Part shown: positions 6,773 to 14,384 of the stretch, piece after piece | How positions within the stretch are numbered: the first letter of the stretch is position 1 | Layout of the letters: each line of letters begins with the position of its first letter | NCBI GenBank assembly: GCA_023262365.1 | Contig: JALRBF010000049.1 | Span: 1 to 22,488 of the forward strand | From: Burkholderiaceae bacterium | GTDB taxonomy: Bacteria; Pseudomonadota; Gammaproteobacteria; Burkholderiales; Burkholderiaceae_C | Reading direction: 5' to 3' | Length of the DNA stretch: 22,488 bases | Made by a program: the position numbers and the translations under genes | Notes under the pieces: generated by a model | Databases searched by the model: none | Told to the model about the DNA's origin: nothing | Seen by the model: the letters and a program-made list of their open reading frames with translations, nothing else

Positions 6773-7605
6773 GCCAACCCAATCGCTACGCGGTGTTGGG
6801 CCATCCGGTCAAGCACAGCAAGTCGCCATGGATTCATCAACAGTTTGCCGCACAAACCGGGCACACCCTGAGCTATGAGGCCATTGAACTGCCGGTCGAC
6901 GGCTTGGCGCAAGGCTTACAAGCGCTGCGCGATGCAGGACTGCAAGGCTGCAACGTCACGGTGCCGTTTAAACACCAGGCCTTTGACCTAGCCAGCGACC
7001 CCACGCCTCGGGCGCGTTTGGCCCAAGCCTGCAACACGCTGTGGTTTGACGGCGAACGCGTGTACGCTGACAACACCGACGGCCAGGGATTGATGTGCGA
7101 CTTGGCACCACACCTGCCCGGCCCTTGGCCCACGCTGCGCGTGTTGCTGCTGGGCGCCGGTGGCGCTGGCGCCGGGGTGCTGGGGCCCCTGCTTGAACAG
7201 AGCCCGCGCGAGGTCCAGCTAATCAATCGCACCGAATCGCGCGCGCACGAACTGTGCCAACGCCACGCGGCCCTGGCACAGCGCATGGGCGTGGTGTTGC
7301 ACGCGGCGCCGCTGGCGGGCCACGGCGCGGCATTTGACGTGATGATCAACGCCAGCGCCAGCTCGCTCAGCGGTGCAGCCAGCCCGCTGGATGCGCGCGC
7401 CCTTCGCGCGGGCAGCTTAGCGGTGGACTTGATGTACGGCGCGGCCGCTGAGCCGTTTTTGCAATGGGCACAACAGCATCAGGCGCAACCACGCGACGGG
7501 TTGGGCATGCTGGTTGAGCAAGCCGCGCTGTCATACGCGCTGTGGCACGGCGTGGCCCCTGCGGTGGCACCGGTGTTGCAACAACTGCGCCACCAACTGC
7601 GCTGA
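6769..7605 (+). CDS. aroE: Shikimate dehydrogenase (NADP+)
   Basis: AroE reduces 3-dehydroshikimate to shikimate with NADPH, the fourth step of chorismate and aromatic amino acid synthesis in the cytoplasm. The shikimate-binding SKSP is at residues 17-20, and NVTVPFK at 62-68 carries the catalytic Lys68. NTDG at 102-105 provides the Asp partner (Asp104). The nucleotide-binding GAGGAG is at 129-134, and NRT at 153-155 is the NADPH phosphate-recognition turn typical of AroE rather than YdiB. The C-terminal GMLVEQAALSYALWHG block is present. The length of 278 residues is normal. It overlaps the TonB-like gene by 4 nt and is separated from mtgA by a single base. Confidence 0.97.
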   Translation: MSQPNRYAVLGHPVKHSKSPWIHQQFAAQTGHTLSYEAIELPVDGLAQGLQALRDAGLQGCNVTVPFKHQAFDLASDPTPRARLAQACNTLWFDGERVYADNTDGQGLMCDLAPHLPGPWPTLRVLLLGAGGAGAGVLGPLLEQSPREVQLINRTESRAHELCQRHAALAQRMGVVLHAAPLAGHGAAFDVMINASASSLSGAASPLDARALRAGSLAVDLMYGAAAEPFLQWAQQHQAQPRDGLGMLVEQAALSYALWHGVAPAVAPVLQQLRHQLR

Positions 7606-7606
7606 G

Positions 7607-8335
7607 ATGAAACGACGACGCCGCGCCCCGCGCGCCACGCTACGTGGCTGGTTCGGCTGGCTGTTGGTGGCCGCGCTGGGCTTGCAGCTGGTGTTTGCCG
7701 TGCGTGTGGCCGCCATGGCGGTGATTGACCCGGCCAGCACCGCGTTTGAACGCAGCGCCTGGTGGGCGGGCCCCGACACCGCCACACCACGCCCCTGGGC
7801 GCAGGCTTGGGTAGACGAACGCGCCATCACCCCACACCTCAAACGTGCCGTGGTGGCGGCTGAGGACAGCGGTTTTTTTACCCATGGCGGGGTGGCGTGG
7901 GATGCCATTCAAAACGCCTGGCTGCGCAACTGGCACGGGCCCACCGGCGCCGGGCAGCCCCGGCTGGTGGGCGGCTCCACCATTACTCAGCAGTTGGCCA
8001 AAAACCTTTTTTTAACCGGCGAGCGCAGCTACGCGCGCAAGGCGCAAGAGTTGCTGATTGCCTGGATGCTTGAAGGGCTGCTGAGCAAGCAGCGCATTCT
8101 CACGGTATACCTCAACCATGTTGAACTTGGGCGTGGGGTGTACGGCGTGCAAAGCGCCAGCCGGCGCTACTTTGGCCACGACGCGCGCGGCCTGACGGCG
8201 CGACAGGCCGCGCAGTTGGCGGTGATGCTGCCGCGCCCGCGGTACTTTGAGTCGCGCATGAACACGCGCTACATGGCCCGCCGCACGGCGGTGATTCAAC
8301 GGCGCATGGCCATGATTGCGCTGCCCTCGCCATGA
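7607..8335 (+). CDS. mtgA: Monofunctional biosynthetic peptidoglycan transglycosylase
   Basis: MtgA polymerises lipid II into glycan strands without a transpeptidase domain (glycosyltransferase family 51). The 242-residue protein has a basic N-terminus (MKRRRRAPR), one membrane anchor (about 15-37), then the GT51 motifs: [12 protein letters not shown] with catalytic Glu86, [15 protein letters not shown], and [13 protein letters not shown], followed by [20 protein letters not shown] chose the ATG at 7607, one base after the aroE stop; the frame is open further upstream inside aroE, but family length and the basic-then-hydrophobic start fit 7607. Two runs of seven T (7873-7879 and 8007-8013) encode Phe/Leu in the conserved motifs, unusual codon choices for such GC-rich DNA. 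It overlaps ruvC by 4 nt. Confidence 0.96.
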   Translation: MKRRRRAPRATLRGWFGWLLVAALGLQLVFAVRVAAMAVIDPASTAFERSAWWAGPDTATPRPWAQAWVDERAITPHLKRAVVAAEDSGFFTHGGVAWDAIQNAWLRNWHGPTGAGQPRLVGGSTITQQLAKNLFLTGERSYARKAQELLIAWMLEGLLSKQRILTVYLNHVELGRGVYGVQSASRRYFGHDARGLTARQAAQLAVMLPRPRYFESRMNTRYMARRTAVIQRRMAMIALPSP

Positions 8336-8874
8336 CGCGCATACTGGGCATTGACCCGGGGCTGCGGGTCACGGGGTTTGGCGTGGTGCAAGTTCAGGGC
8401 AACCACTTGCAATACGTGGCCAGCGGCACCATTCGCACGCACGCCGCCGGCATGGCCTTACCGGCAAGGCTTAAGGTGCTGTTTGACGGGTTGTGCGAGG
8501 TGATCACGCGGCATCGTCCCGACGTGGCCGCGTGTGAGGTGGTGTTTGTTAACCGCAACCCGCAAAGCACCTTGTTGTTGGGCCAAGCACGCGGGGCTTG
8601 CCTAACGGCAGCGGTCTCGTGTGGTCTCACGGTGCACGAGTACACCGCGCTGCAACTCAAAAAAGCCATCGCCGGTCACGGCCGAGCGGGCAAACCCGAA
8701 ATGCAGGCCATGGTGCAGCGCTTGCTGCAGCTCAACCAAGCACCAGGACCAGACGCCGCCGACGCACTGGCTTTAGCGATTGCTCATGCCCACGCCGCAC
8801 GCCACCCACTGGCCCCCACGGGCAGTGGCAACAGCGGTCGGGTGGGATGGGGACGGGGCCGCTGGCTGGGCTAG
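8332..8874 (+). CDS. ruvC: Holliday junction endodeoxyribonuclease RuvC
   Basis: RuvC is the dimeric resolvase that cuts Holliday junctions symmetrically on RuvAB-bound DNA. All four acidic active-site residues are visible: Asp8 in [12 protein letters not shown], Glu69 in [14 protein letters not shown], and Asp141 and Asp144 in [12 protein letters not shown]. The LLLGQARGA block and [15 protein letters not shown] follow the family. At 180 residues it is slightly longer than the usual ~173 because of a Gly/Arg-rich tail after AHAHAARHP. It is the last gene of the plus-strand operon, joined to mtgA by an ATGA overlap (8332-8335). No ruvA or ruvB is in the window. It converges on the end of the dcw cluster with only 9 bp between. 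Confidence 0.97.
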   Translation: MTRILGIDPGLRVTGFGVVQVQGNHLQYVASGTIRTHAAGMALPARLKVLFDGLCEVITRHRPDVAACEVVFVNRNPQSTLLLGQARGACLTAAVSCGLTVHEYTALQLKKAIAGHGRAGKPEMQAMVQRLLQLNQAPGPDAADALALAIAHAHAARHPLAPTGSGNSGRVGWGRGRWLG

Positions 8875-8883
8875 TGGCTCTGG

Positions 8884-9084
8884 CTAGGTGGTGGGCACCA
8901 CCACGAGCTGCCACAACATGATGGCGCCCAAGCCCACAAAAAATACGACCAAAGCAATCACGGTCCAGCGCACCAGGCGCACGCCGTAGCCTTTGAAGCG
9001 CTCGTTGCCGGTAAACGCATACAGCGCAAAACACAACAAGGCCGGCACCAACAACGCCAACACCAACAGCCGAGCCACCACCAT
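8884..9084 (-). CDS. Small two-helix inner-membrane protein, function unknown
   Basis: The 66-residue protein has two hydrophobic helices (about residues 3-23 and 38-60) joined by a short polar loop reading FTGNERFKGYGVRLVRW. I recall similar short proteins (two helices with a TGxxRY...G-R--KW type loop) in Burkholderiales, but no function is known to me. The ATG at 9084 is preferred because an AGG lies 7 nt upstream; a TTG at 9099 would overlap the lpxC stop. With the ATG start it begins 8 nt after lpxC and is probably co-transcribed, at the extreme end of the dcw cluster. It contains no catalytic motif. It could assist envelope assembly or simply be a conserved passenger. Confidence 0.8.
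   Translation of the reverse strand: MVVARLLVLALLVPALLCFALYAFTGNERFKGYGVRLVRWTVIALVVFFVGLGAIMLWQLVVVPTT
8887..8902. terminator. Hairpin between convergent ruvC and the small membrane gene
   Basis: GGTGGT (8887-8892), loop GGGC, ACCACC (8897-8902) form a perfect 6-bp stem. It lies in the last codons of the 66-residue gene and 12 nt after the ruvC stop. Neither side has a T-run, so it is not a classical intrinsic terminator. It could protect 3' ends or assist Rho-dependent ends of both converging operons. Confidence 0.3.
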
Positions 9085-9092
9085 GGCGGGGC

Positions 9093-10016
9093 CTACCAAG
9101 CCGGCTGCAAGGCGGCAAAGCCCTGCGGCGCGTGTTGTTCGTGGTCAAAGGTGACGACACGGTAGGCCTGCGGCTGAGCAAACAGGGCTTGCAGCAAGCG
9201 GTGGTTGAGCCCGTGACCCGAGCGGTATGCGCGGTAGCGCCCCAGCACCGGTAACCCGGCAAGGTACAGGTCGCCAATGGCGTCAAGCACCTTGTGCTTG
9301 GCAAACTCATCGGCGTAGCGCAGGCCCTCGGCATTGAGTACCTTCACTTCATCGAGCACGATGGCGTTGTCTAGGCCACCGCCTAGGGCCAAGCCATTGG
9401 CACGCATGGTCTCCACGTCGCGCGTGAAGCCAAAGGTGCGCGCGCGGGCGATGTCGCGCACGTAGCGCCCTTGGCCCAAGTCAAAGCTCACCTGCCGGCC
9501 GCTGGCGTGCACCGCCGGGTGGGCAAAATCAATTTCAAAATCCAGCGCAAAGCCCTGATAGGGCTCAAGCCGTGCCCATTTGCCTTGAGCACCGTGGCCC
9601 TCGGCCACGTGCACCGGCTGCTCGATTTGAATGAATCGACGCGGTGCAGCCTGCGCTTGCAAACCCGCGCTTTGCAGCAAATACACAAACGAAGCGGCCG
9701 AGCCATCAAGAATGGGGAGTTCTTCGGCGGTGAGGTCCACGTTGAGGTTGTCTACGCCCAAACCAGCGCAGGCCGACAACAAATGCTCAACCGTGTGCAC
9801 CCGCACGGCGCCGGCGCCCAGCGTGGAGGCCAAGCGGGTGTCAACCACCGCGTCGTGGCGGGCCCGAATGCTCACGGGCTGCGGCAAATCGGTACGGTGA
9901 AACACGATGCCGCTGTGGGGCGCGGCAGGACGCAGCGTAAGCGCCACGCGCTGGCCACTGTGCAGCCCCACGCCACTGGTGTGGCTGGGTGTTTGAATGG
10001 TGTGTTGCGCCAGCAT
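9093..10016 (-). CDS. lpxC: UDP-3-O-acyl-N-acetylglucosamine deacetylase (LpxC)
   Basis: LpxC is the zinc deacetylase that catalyses the committed step of lipid A synthesis, removing acetate from UDP-3-O-acyl-GlcNAc in the cytoplasm. The metal ligands match E. coli closely: His78 (in HTVEHLLSA, with general base Glu77), His241 and Asp245 (in [17 protein letters not shown]). His268 (in SGHGLNH) is the catalytic His. The N-terminus reads [21 protein letters not shown], which sets the start at 10016; the frame is open further upstream but that stretch is not LpxC-like. The length of 307 residues is normal. It follows ftsZ after an 84-bp gap with its own candidate -10 element, TACAAT, 8 nt before the ATG, and no Shine-Dalgarno. 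It is the usual distal member of the dcw cluster, linking outer-membrane and wall synthesis. Confidence 0.97.
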   Translation of the reverse strand: MLAQHTIQTPSHTSGVGLHSGQRVALTLRPAAPHSGIVFHRTDLPQPVSIRARHDAVVDTRLASTLGAGAVRVHTVEHLLSACAGLGVDNLNVDLTAEELPILDGSAASFVYLLQSAGLQAQAAPRRFIQIEQPVHVAEGHGAQGKWARLEPYQGFALDFEIDFAHPAVHASGRQVSFDLGQGRYVRDIARARTFGFTRDVETMRANGLALGGGLDNAIVLDEVKVLNAEGLRYADEFAKHKVLDAIGDLYLAGLPVLGRYRAYRSGHGLNHRLLQALFAQPQAYRVVTFDHEQHAPQGFAALQPAW

Positions 10017-10030
10017 GTGGGGGTATTGTA
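10017..10030 (-). promoter_or_regulatory. Candidate lpxC promoter: TACAAT 8 nt before the ATG
   Basis: Minus-strand TACAAT (10030-10025) is followed by ACCCCCAC and the lpxC ATG at 10016. A promoter between ftsZ and lpxC is plausible because the 84-bp gap contrasts with overlapping genes upstream. No Shine-Dalgarno is present, so a leaderless or near-leaderless mRNA is possible. The only -35-like sequence, TTGGGG, sits 14 nt away, which is too close for a standard promoter. Confidence 0.4.
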
Positions 10031-10100
10031 GGGGGCCACGCACGCCCCAAGCCCGACGATGGAGGCGCATCGCAGGGGTGGGGCGCGGTGGACGCCGGGC

Positions 10101-11318
10101 TTAGTCGGCTTGCTTGCGCAAAAAGGCCGGGATTTCAATGTCCTCCATGCCGCCCGAGGACATGGCATTGACGCGGTCGGTGGCCTGGGTGCGCGGGGTA
10201 TGCCACACGCGTGGCGCCTGCGCGGGCAAGTCGTCGTAAGGCGCCCCGGTCAAAGGAGCGCCTGTGGACATGGCCGTGGTCGAGCCCATGGCGCCAATGG
10301 GCGCGTTATCGGTGCCGGTGCGAATCACCTGCAGCGGCGGGCTTTGGCGCTGCGCGCCTTGGCGGCTTAGGCCGGTGGCCACCACGGTGACGCGGATATC
10401 GTCGCCCAAGGTGTCGTCGTAGGCGGTGCCGTAAATCACGTGCGCCTCGGGTGAAGCGTAGGCACGTATCGTCTCCATGGCCAAACTGGACTCTTTGAGC
10501 TTGAGCGAGTTTTTGGCCGCGCTGATAAGCACCAACACGCCACGCGCACCTGATAGGTCAATGCCTTCGAGCAGCGGGCAGGCCACGGCTTGCTCGGCGG
10601 CCAGTCGGGCCCGGTCCGGGCCGTTGGCCACGGCGGTACCCATCATGGCTTTGCCCGGCTCACCCATGACGGTGCGCACGTCCTCAAAGTCGACGTTGAC
10701 GTGACCAGGCACGTTGATGATCTCGGCAATACCCCCCACAGCGTTCTTTAGCACATCGTTGGCGTGTGCAAACGCTTGCTCCTGGGTGATGTCGTCGCCG
10801 TACACCTCAAGCAGTTTGTCGTTGAGCACCACGATGAGCGAGTCCACATTGGCCTCAAGTTCGGCCAAACCGCTTTCGGCGTTGCCCGCACGCTTGGGGC
10901 CCTCAAAGTCAAACGGCCGCGTCACCACGCCCACGGTGAGTATGCCCATCTCACGCGCTACCCGCGCAATGATGGGTGCGGCACCGGTGCCGGTGCCGCC
11001 GCCCATGCCGGCGGTAATAAAAAGCATGTGCGCGTTTTGAATGGCATCACGAATTTGATCCACCGCCACCTCGGCAGCCTCGCGACCTTTGTCGGGCTTG
11101 CTGCCCGCACCCAAGCCGGTGCTGCCGAGCTGAATGATGGCGCCAGCGCCGCTGTGCTTGAGCGCCTGCGCGTCGGTGTTGGCACAGACAAACTCGACGC
11201 CACTGACGCCGGTGTCAATCATGTGCTGCACGGCGTTGCCGCCGCCTCCGCCAACACCAATGACTTTGATGCACGTTCCTTGGTTGAACTCTTCGACTTC
11301 GATCATTTCAATTCCCAT
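10101..11318 (-). CDS. ftsZ: Cell division GTPase FtsZ
   Basis: FtsZ is the tubulin-like GTPase that polymerises into the Z-ring at midcell. Nucleotide-binding blocks are GVGGGGGNAV near residues 21-30 and the tubulin signature GGGTGTG at 106-112. The catalytic T7-loop NVDFED is at 208-213. A variable linker then leads to the conserved C-terminal peptide DIEIPAFLRKQAD, the docking site for FtsA and other partners, as the last 13 residues. The ATG at 11318 is set by a strong AAGGAGG six bases upstream (11331-11325); upstream codons in the same frame are non-coding. Its 405 residues are typical for betaproteobacteria. A 66-bp gap after ftsA with a hairpin, and the strongest ribosome site seen in the window, fit the known need for many more FtsZ than FtsA molecules. 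Confidence 0.98.
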   Translation of the reverse strand: MGIEMIEVEEFNQGTCIKVIGVGGGGGNAVQHMIDTGVSGVEFVCANTDAQALKHSGAGAIIQLGSTGLGAGSKPDKGREAAEVAVDQIRDAIQNAHMLFITAGMGGGTGTGAAPIIARVAREMGILTVGVVTRPFDFEGPKRAGNAESGLAELEANVDSLIVVLNDKLLEVYGDDITQEQAFAHANDVLKNAVGGIAEIINVPGHVNVDFEDVRTVMGEPGKAMMGTAVANGPDRARLAAEQAVACPLLEGIDLSGARGVLVLISAAKNSLKLKESSLAMETIRAYASPEAHVIYGTAYDDTLGDDIRVTVVATGLSRQGAQRQSPPLQVIRTGTDNAPIGAMGSTTAMSTGAPLTGAPYDDLPAQAPRVWHTPRTQATDRVNAMSSGGMEDIEIPAFLRKQAD

Positions 11319-11324
11319 AATGCG

Positions 11325-11331
11325 CCTCCTT
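11325..11331 (-). promoter_or_regulatory. Strong ribosome binding site of ftsZ
   Basis: Minus-strand AAGGAGG lies 6 nt before the ftsZ ATG at 11318. It is the most complete Shine-Dalgarno sequence noticed in this window. It fixes the start and predicts high, independent initiation compared with the overlapping genes upstream. Confidence 0.85.
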
Positions 11332-11371
11332 CTGGGGTTTGAAAACACAACGCAACTGCGACCAACATACC

Positions 11372-11398
11372 CGGGTGTGGTGCGTTAAAACACACCCG
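11372..11398 (-). promoter_or_regulatory. Perfect hairpin over the ftsA stop codon
   Basis: CGGGTGTG (11372-11379) and CACACCCG (11391-11398) form an 8-bp perfect stem with an 11-nt loop that holds the ftsA TAA (11387-11385). No T-run follows in the direction of transcription, so it is not a standard terminator. Its place between ftsA and ftsZ suggests a processing point, an mRNA 5'/3' stabiliser or a partial attenuator that separates FtsZ output from the rest of the operon. Confidence 0.45.
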
Positions 11399-12614
11399 CG
11401 ATCCAATCCTTGACTCGAGCCCATGCCGAGCCCATGCTGCCGTTTTGCAAGGCGGCTTTTTGGCCACGCAGGCGCGCCTGCTTGGCCTCTTCGAGCAATC
11501 CCACCACCGTGGCCGCGCGTGGCTGCGCCACCATGTCAGACAGCGTGGCCGCGACCTGCGGCACACCACGGCGCACGGGTTTGAGAAAAATGTCTTCGCC
11601 TAGCTCAATCAGGCCGGGCATGACCGCGGTGCCGCCCGCCAGCACCATTCCCGAGGACAACACCTCTTCGTAGCCAGACTCGCGCACCACCTGCTGCACC
11701 AGCGCAAAAATCTCTTCCACCCGCGGCTCAATCACACCGGCCAGCGCCTGGCGGCTGAGCATGCGCGGCTCACGGTCGCCCAGACCAGGCACTTCAATGC
11801 GGGCACTGGGGTCGGCCAACAACTGCTTGGCGCAGCCAGCAGCCACCTTGATGTCTTCGGCATCGCGCGTGGGGGTGCGCAAGGCCATGGCAATGTCGTT
11901 GGTGATGAGGTCGCCAGCGATGGGAATAACCGCGGTGTGCCGAATGGCCCCTCCTGAGAAAATCGCCACATCGGTGGTGCCCCCGCCAATGTCAACCAAC
12001 ACCACGCCCAGTTCTTTTTCGTCTTCGGTAAGCACCGACAGGCTGGAGGCCAACGGGTTGAGCACCAGTTGATCAATCTCTAGGCCGCAGCGGCGCACGC
12101 ACTTCATGATGTTTTCGGCCGCGCTTTGCGCCCCAGTCACGATGTGCACCTTGGCCTCTAAGCGTATGCCGCTCATGCCCACGGGTTCGCGCACGTCTTG
12201 GCCGTCGATGATGAACTCTTGTGGCTCAACCAACAGCAGGCGTTGGTCGGTGGGGATGTTGATCGCGCGCGCGGTCTCCATGACGCGGCTGACATCGCTG
12301 GGGTGAACCTCGCGGTCTTTGACGGCAACCATGCCGCTGGAATTGAAGCCACGGATGTGGCTGCCCGTGATGCCAGTGACGACGCGACCGATGCGGCAGT
12401 CGGCCATGAACTCGGCCTCTTTGAGCGCTTGCTGAATGCTTTGCACCGTGGCATCGATGTTGACCACCACGCCGCGCTTGAGCCCCATGCTAGGCGCCAC
12501 ACCAAAACCAGCGAGTTTGATTTGTCCGCCCGATTGAAGCTCGGCCACCACCACCATCACTTTGGAGGTGCCCACGTCCAATCCAACAATTAAGTCTTTG
12601 TATTCCTTAGCCAT
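11385..12614 (-). CDS. ftsA: Cell division protein FtsA
   Basis: FtsA is the actin-like ATPase that tethers FtsZ to the membrane and recruits later division proteins. The phosphate-1 motif GLDVGTSKV is at residues 11-19, the insert (1C) region around GSHIRGFNSSGMV follows, VLVDIGGGTTDVAIF is the phosphate-2 motif, and VLAGGTAVMPGL is the adenosine motif. The last residues, AWARVKDWIAGVF, form the amphipathic membrane-targeting helix. I chose the ATG at 12614 (MAKEYKDLIVGLDVG), giving 409 residues; the frame is open further upstream inside ftsQ but is not FtsA-like. It overlaps the ftsQ end by 8 nt, so translation is probably coupled. The Shine-Dalgarno is weak (GGCGG), consistent with low FtsA levels relative to FtsZ. 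Confidence 0.97.
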   Translation of the reverse strand: MAKEYKDLIVGLDVGTSKVMVVVAELQSGGQIKLAGFGVAPSMGLKRGVVVNIDATVQSIQQALKEAEFMADCRIGRVVTGITGSHIRGFNSSGMVAVKDREVHPSDVSRVMETARAINIPTDQRLLLVEPQEFIIDGQDVREPVGMSGIRLEAKVHIVTGAQSAAENIMKCVRRCGLEIDQLVLNPLASSLSVLTEDEKELGVVLVDIGGGTTDVAIFSGGAIRHTAVIPIAGDLITNDIAMALRTPTRDAEDIKVAAGCAKQLLADPSARIEVPGLGDREPRMLSRQALAGVIEPRVEEIFALVQQVVRESGYEEVLSSGMVLAGGTAVMPGLIELGEDIFLKPVRRGVPQVAATLSDMVAQPRAATVVGLLEEAKQARLRGQKAALQNGSMGSAWARVKDWIAGVF

Positions 12615-13401
12615 TGTGTGCCGCCATGGGTAAAAAAATATCTCGCGATACGGCCGACCACTGCACGGCGTAGCCATTGCGGTAGCGCAAATCGATGCGT
12701 TTGGGCCAAGCCTTGGCTTGCGTGCGCCACTGCTTGGCGCTTTGCACCAGGGCCTGCACTCGTGGTATCCAGTCGCTGGCTGGGCCTTGCCCCAGGGCGA
12801 GTTCGCCGTCGTTGGCCAACCAGGCGTGCCAGCTGCCGCGCGCGTCTAAGCTCAGACGTTGTAGGGTTTGCCCGGTGGGTGCAAACACGTCGCGCAGCGC
12901 CAACCACGCCTGCGCCACCTCGGTCTCGCGCGCGGGCGGGCCCATCAGCACCGGCAAACCTTCGTCGGGCACTTGGTCTGGGGGCGCGTCAAAGCCTTCG
13001 GCGTGGGTATTGATGAGCCGCTCACCCCCCACCTCGCCCCACCATGCCAGAACTTGGTGCTCTTGCAAGGTCACGCGTAGGGTGTGCGGAAACACGCGTT
13101 GCACCTGCGCTTGACGCACCCATGGCAAACCCTCGAGTAGGCTTTGCATGTGGACCAAGTCAACACTGAGAAAATTGCCGCTGACACGCGCCAACACTTG
13201 GGTGCGCACCGCGCTCACGTTCAGGTGGCGCATGTCGCCGCCCACCTCAAGGCGCTTGATTGGCCACGCCGCGTCGCGCAGCAACGCCACAGCGGCTACC
13301 GCCAGGGCCACCACCAGCCAGGCCCACCACACCCAGCGCGCCACGCTGGACATCAGGCGAATGTCCAGTGGCGGGGCGGCTGGCGGGCGTCGCGCGCTCA
13401 T
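12607..13401 (-). CDS. ftsQ: Cell division protein FtsQ
   Basis: FtsQ is the bitopic divisome scaffold that bridges FtsA/FtsZ and FtsK to FtsB-FtsL in the periplasm. The 264-residue protein has a short cytoplasmic tail ([15 protein letters not shown]), one transmembrane helix (about 20-41, with WVWWAWLVVALAVAAVALL), then a POTRA domain (about 47-117) starting at IKRLEVGGDMRHLNVSAVR and continuing with LLEGLPWVRQAQVQRVFPHTLRV. The beta-rich domain follows and ends in YAVQWS. It overlaps ddl by 4 nt (13398-13401) and ftsA by 8 nt. A T7 run near its end (12638-12632 on the other strand) encodes Ile-Phe-Leu just before the ftsA start. Confidence 0.95.
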   Translation of the reverse strand: MSARRPPAAPPLDIRLMSSVARWVWWAWLVVALAVAAVALLRDAAWPIKRLEVGGDMRHLNVSAVRTQVLARVSGNFLSVDLVHMQSLLEGLPWVRQAQVQRVFPHTLRVTLQEHQVLAWWGEVGGERLINTHAEGFDAPPDQVPDEGLPVLMGPPARETEVAQAWLALRDVFAPTGQTLQRLSLDARGSWHAWLANDGELALGQGPASDWIPRVQALVQSAKQWRTQAKAWPKRIDLRYRNGYAVQWSAVSRDIFLPMAAHNG

Positions 13402-14384
13402 GCAGCCGCTGGTGGCAGGGCCACGGGTGGGTTATCCAAACTGGCTTGGGCCAGCAGCCCCATGCACAGTTGCGCGTAGCTGAGCCCCAGGTGCTGCGCC
13501 GACTGCGGCACCAGCGAATGGTCGGTCATGCCGGGCGAGGTGTTGAGCTCAAGCAAATACGGCGCGCGCGTGCGGCCATCAATCATGAAGTCGATACGAC
13601 CCCAACCCCGCACCCCCAACGCGGCGTACGCTTGCTTGGCCAAGGCTTCGATGGCTTGCTCTTGGGCCAGCGGCAAGCCGCTGGGAATCAGGTACTGCGT
13701 GGTGTGGGCAAGGTATTTGGCGTGGTAGTCGTAGTTCCCGTTGGGGGCCACGATACGAATGATGGGCATGGTGTGCAAGGCCTGGCCCTGCCCAAACACC
13801 GGCACCGTCACCTCGTCGCCCACAATGCAGCGCTCACACAGCACCGCAGGGTCGAGCTGCGCGGCTGCTTGATACGCCGCTTCGGCCTGCTCAACGTGCT
13901 GCACGCGAGTCAGGCCCAGGGTGGAGCCCTCGCGCGAGGGCTTGACGATGAGGGGCGCGCCCAAATCGTGCAGCGCCTGGCGCACATCCGCAGGTGAGGT
14001 GGCTCGGCACCACGCCGGGGTGGGCAACCCGTGGTGCTGCCACAGGCGCTTGGTCATGTCTTTGTCCATGGCCAGCGCCGACGCCATGATGCCAGCCCCG
14101 GTGTACGGCAAGCCCAGCCACTCGAGCACGCCTTGAATGGCGCCGTCTTCGCCCCAGCGTCCGTGCAGCGCAACAAAGGCGCGGTCGTACCCCCCCTGAA
14201 TCAGCGCCTGCAGTGGCTGGCGCCCGGGGTCAAAGCCTTGTGCCGACACGCCGGCGCCGCGCAACGCCTCAAGTACACCCTGCCCAGAACGCAGCGAGAC
14301 CTCGCGCTCGGCTGAGCGGCCACCGTAAATCACCACCACGCGTCCAAGCGCGGCGGCTTCAGGCCTGGGCCACCACGCCGTCAT
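13398..14384 (-). CDS. ddl: D-alanine--D-alanine ligase
   Basis: Ddl (DdlB type) joins two D-Ala with ATP to make the dipeptide that MurF adds to the wall precursor. The 328-residue protein shows [15 protein letters not shown] (20-34, with catalytic Glu28), [38 protein letters not shown], the ATP-grasp block [23 protein letters not shown], and the metal-binding [17 protein letters not shown]. The absence of a VanA-type signature and the dcw location support an ordinary D-Ala-D-Ala enzyme. The gene overlaps murC and ftsQ by 4 nt each (ATGA). Confidence 0.96.
   Translation of the reverse strand: MTAWWPRPEAAALGRVVVIYGGRSAEREVSLRSGQGVLEALRGAGVSAQGFDPGRQPLQALIQGGYDRAFVALHGRWGEDGAIQGVLEWLGLPYTGAGIMASALAMDKDMTKRLWQHHGLPTPAWCRATSPADVRQALHDLGAPLIVKPSREGSTLGLTRVQHVEQAEAAYQAAAQLDPAVLCERCIVGDEVTVPVFGQGQALHTMPIIRIVAPNGNYDYHAKYLAHTTQYLIPSGLPLAQEQAIEALAKQAYAALGVRGWGRIDFMIDGRTRAPYLLELNTSPGMTDHSLVPQSAQHLGLSYAQLCMGLLAQASLDNPPVALPPAAA

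Noticed and set aside
7873..8014. Two T7 runs in mtgA, one giving a T TTT TTA heptamer in slippery phase (8008-8014)
   Set aside because: The runs encode conserved Phe/Leu of GT51 motifs. After the second, the -1 frame meets a stop about 20 codons later and joins no useful frame, so programmed shifting is unlikely.
10031..10100. Possible long-range stem (CGCCCCA / TGGGGCG) between ftsZ and lpxC
   Set aside because: It is seven base pairs with a loop of about 30 nt in very GC-rich DNA and no T-run, so it is too easily due to chance to call a terminator.
12631..12638. T7 run with T TTT TTA phase near the end of ftsQ
   Set aside because: The -1 frame is not the ftsA frame and ends within a few codons, so no fusion to FtsA results. 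It may merely keep the ftsA start region unstructured.
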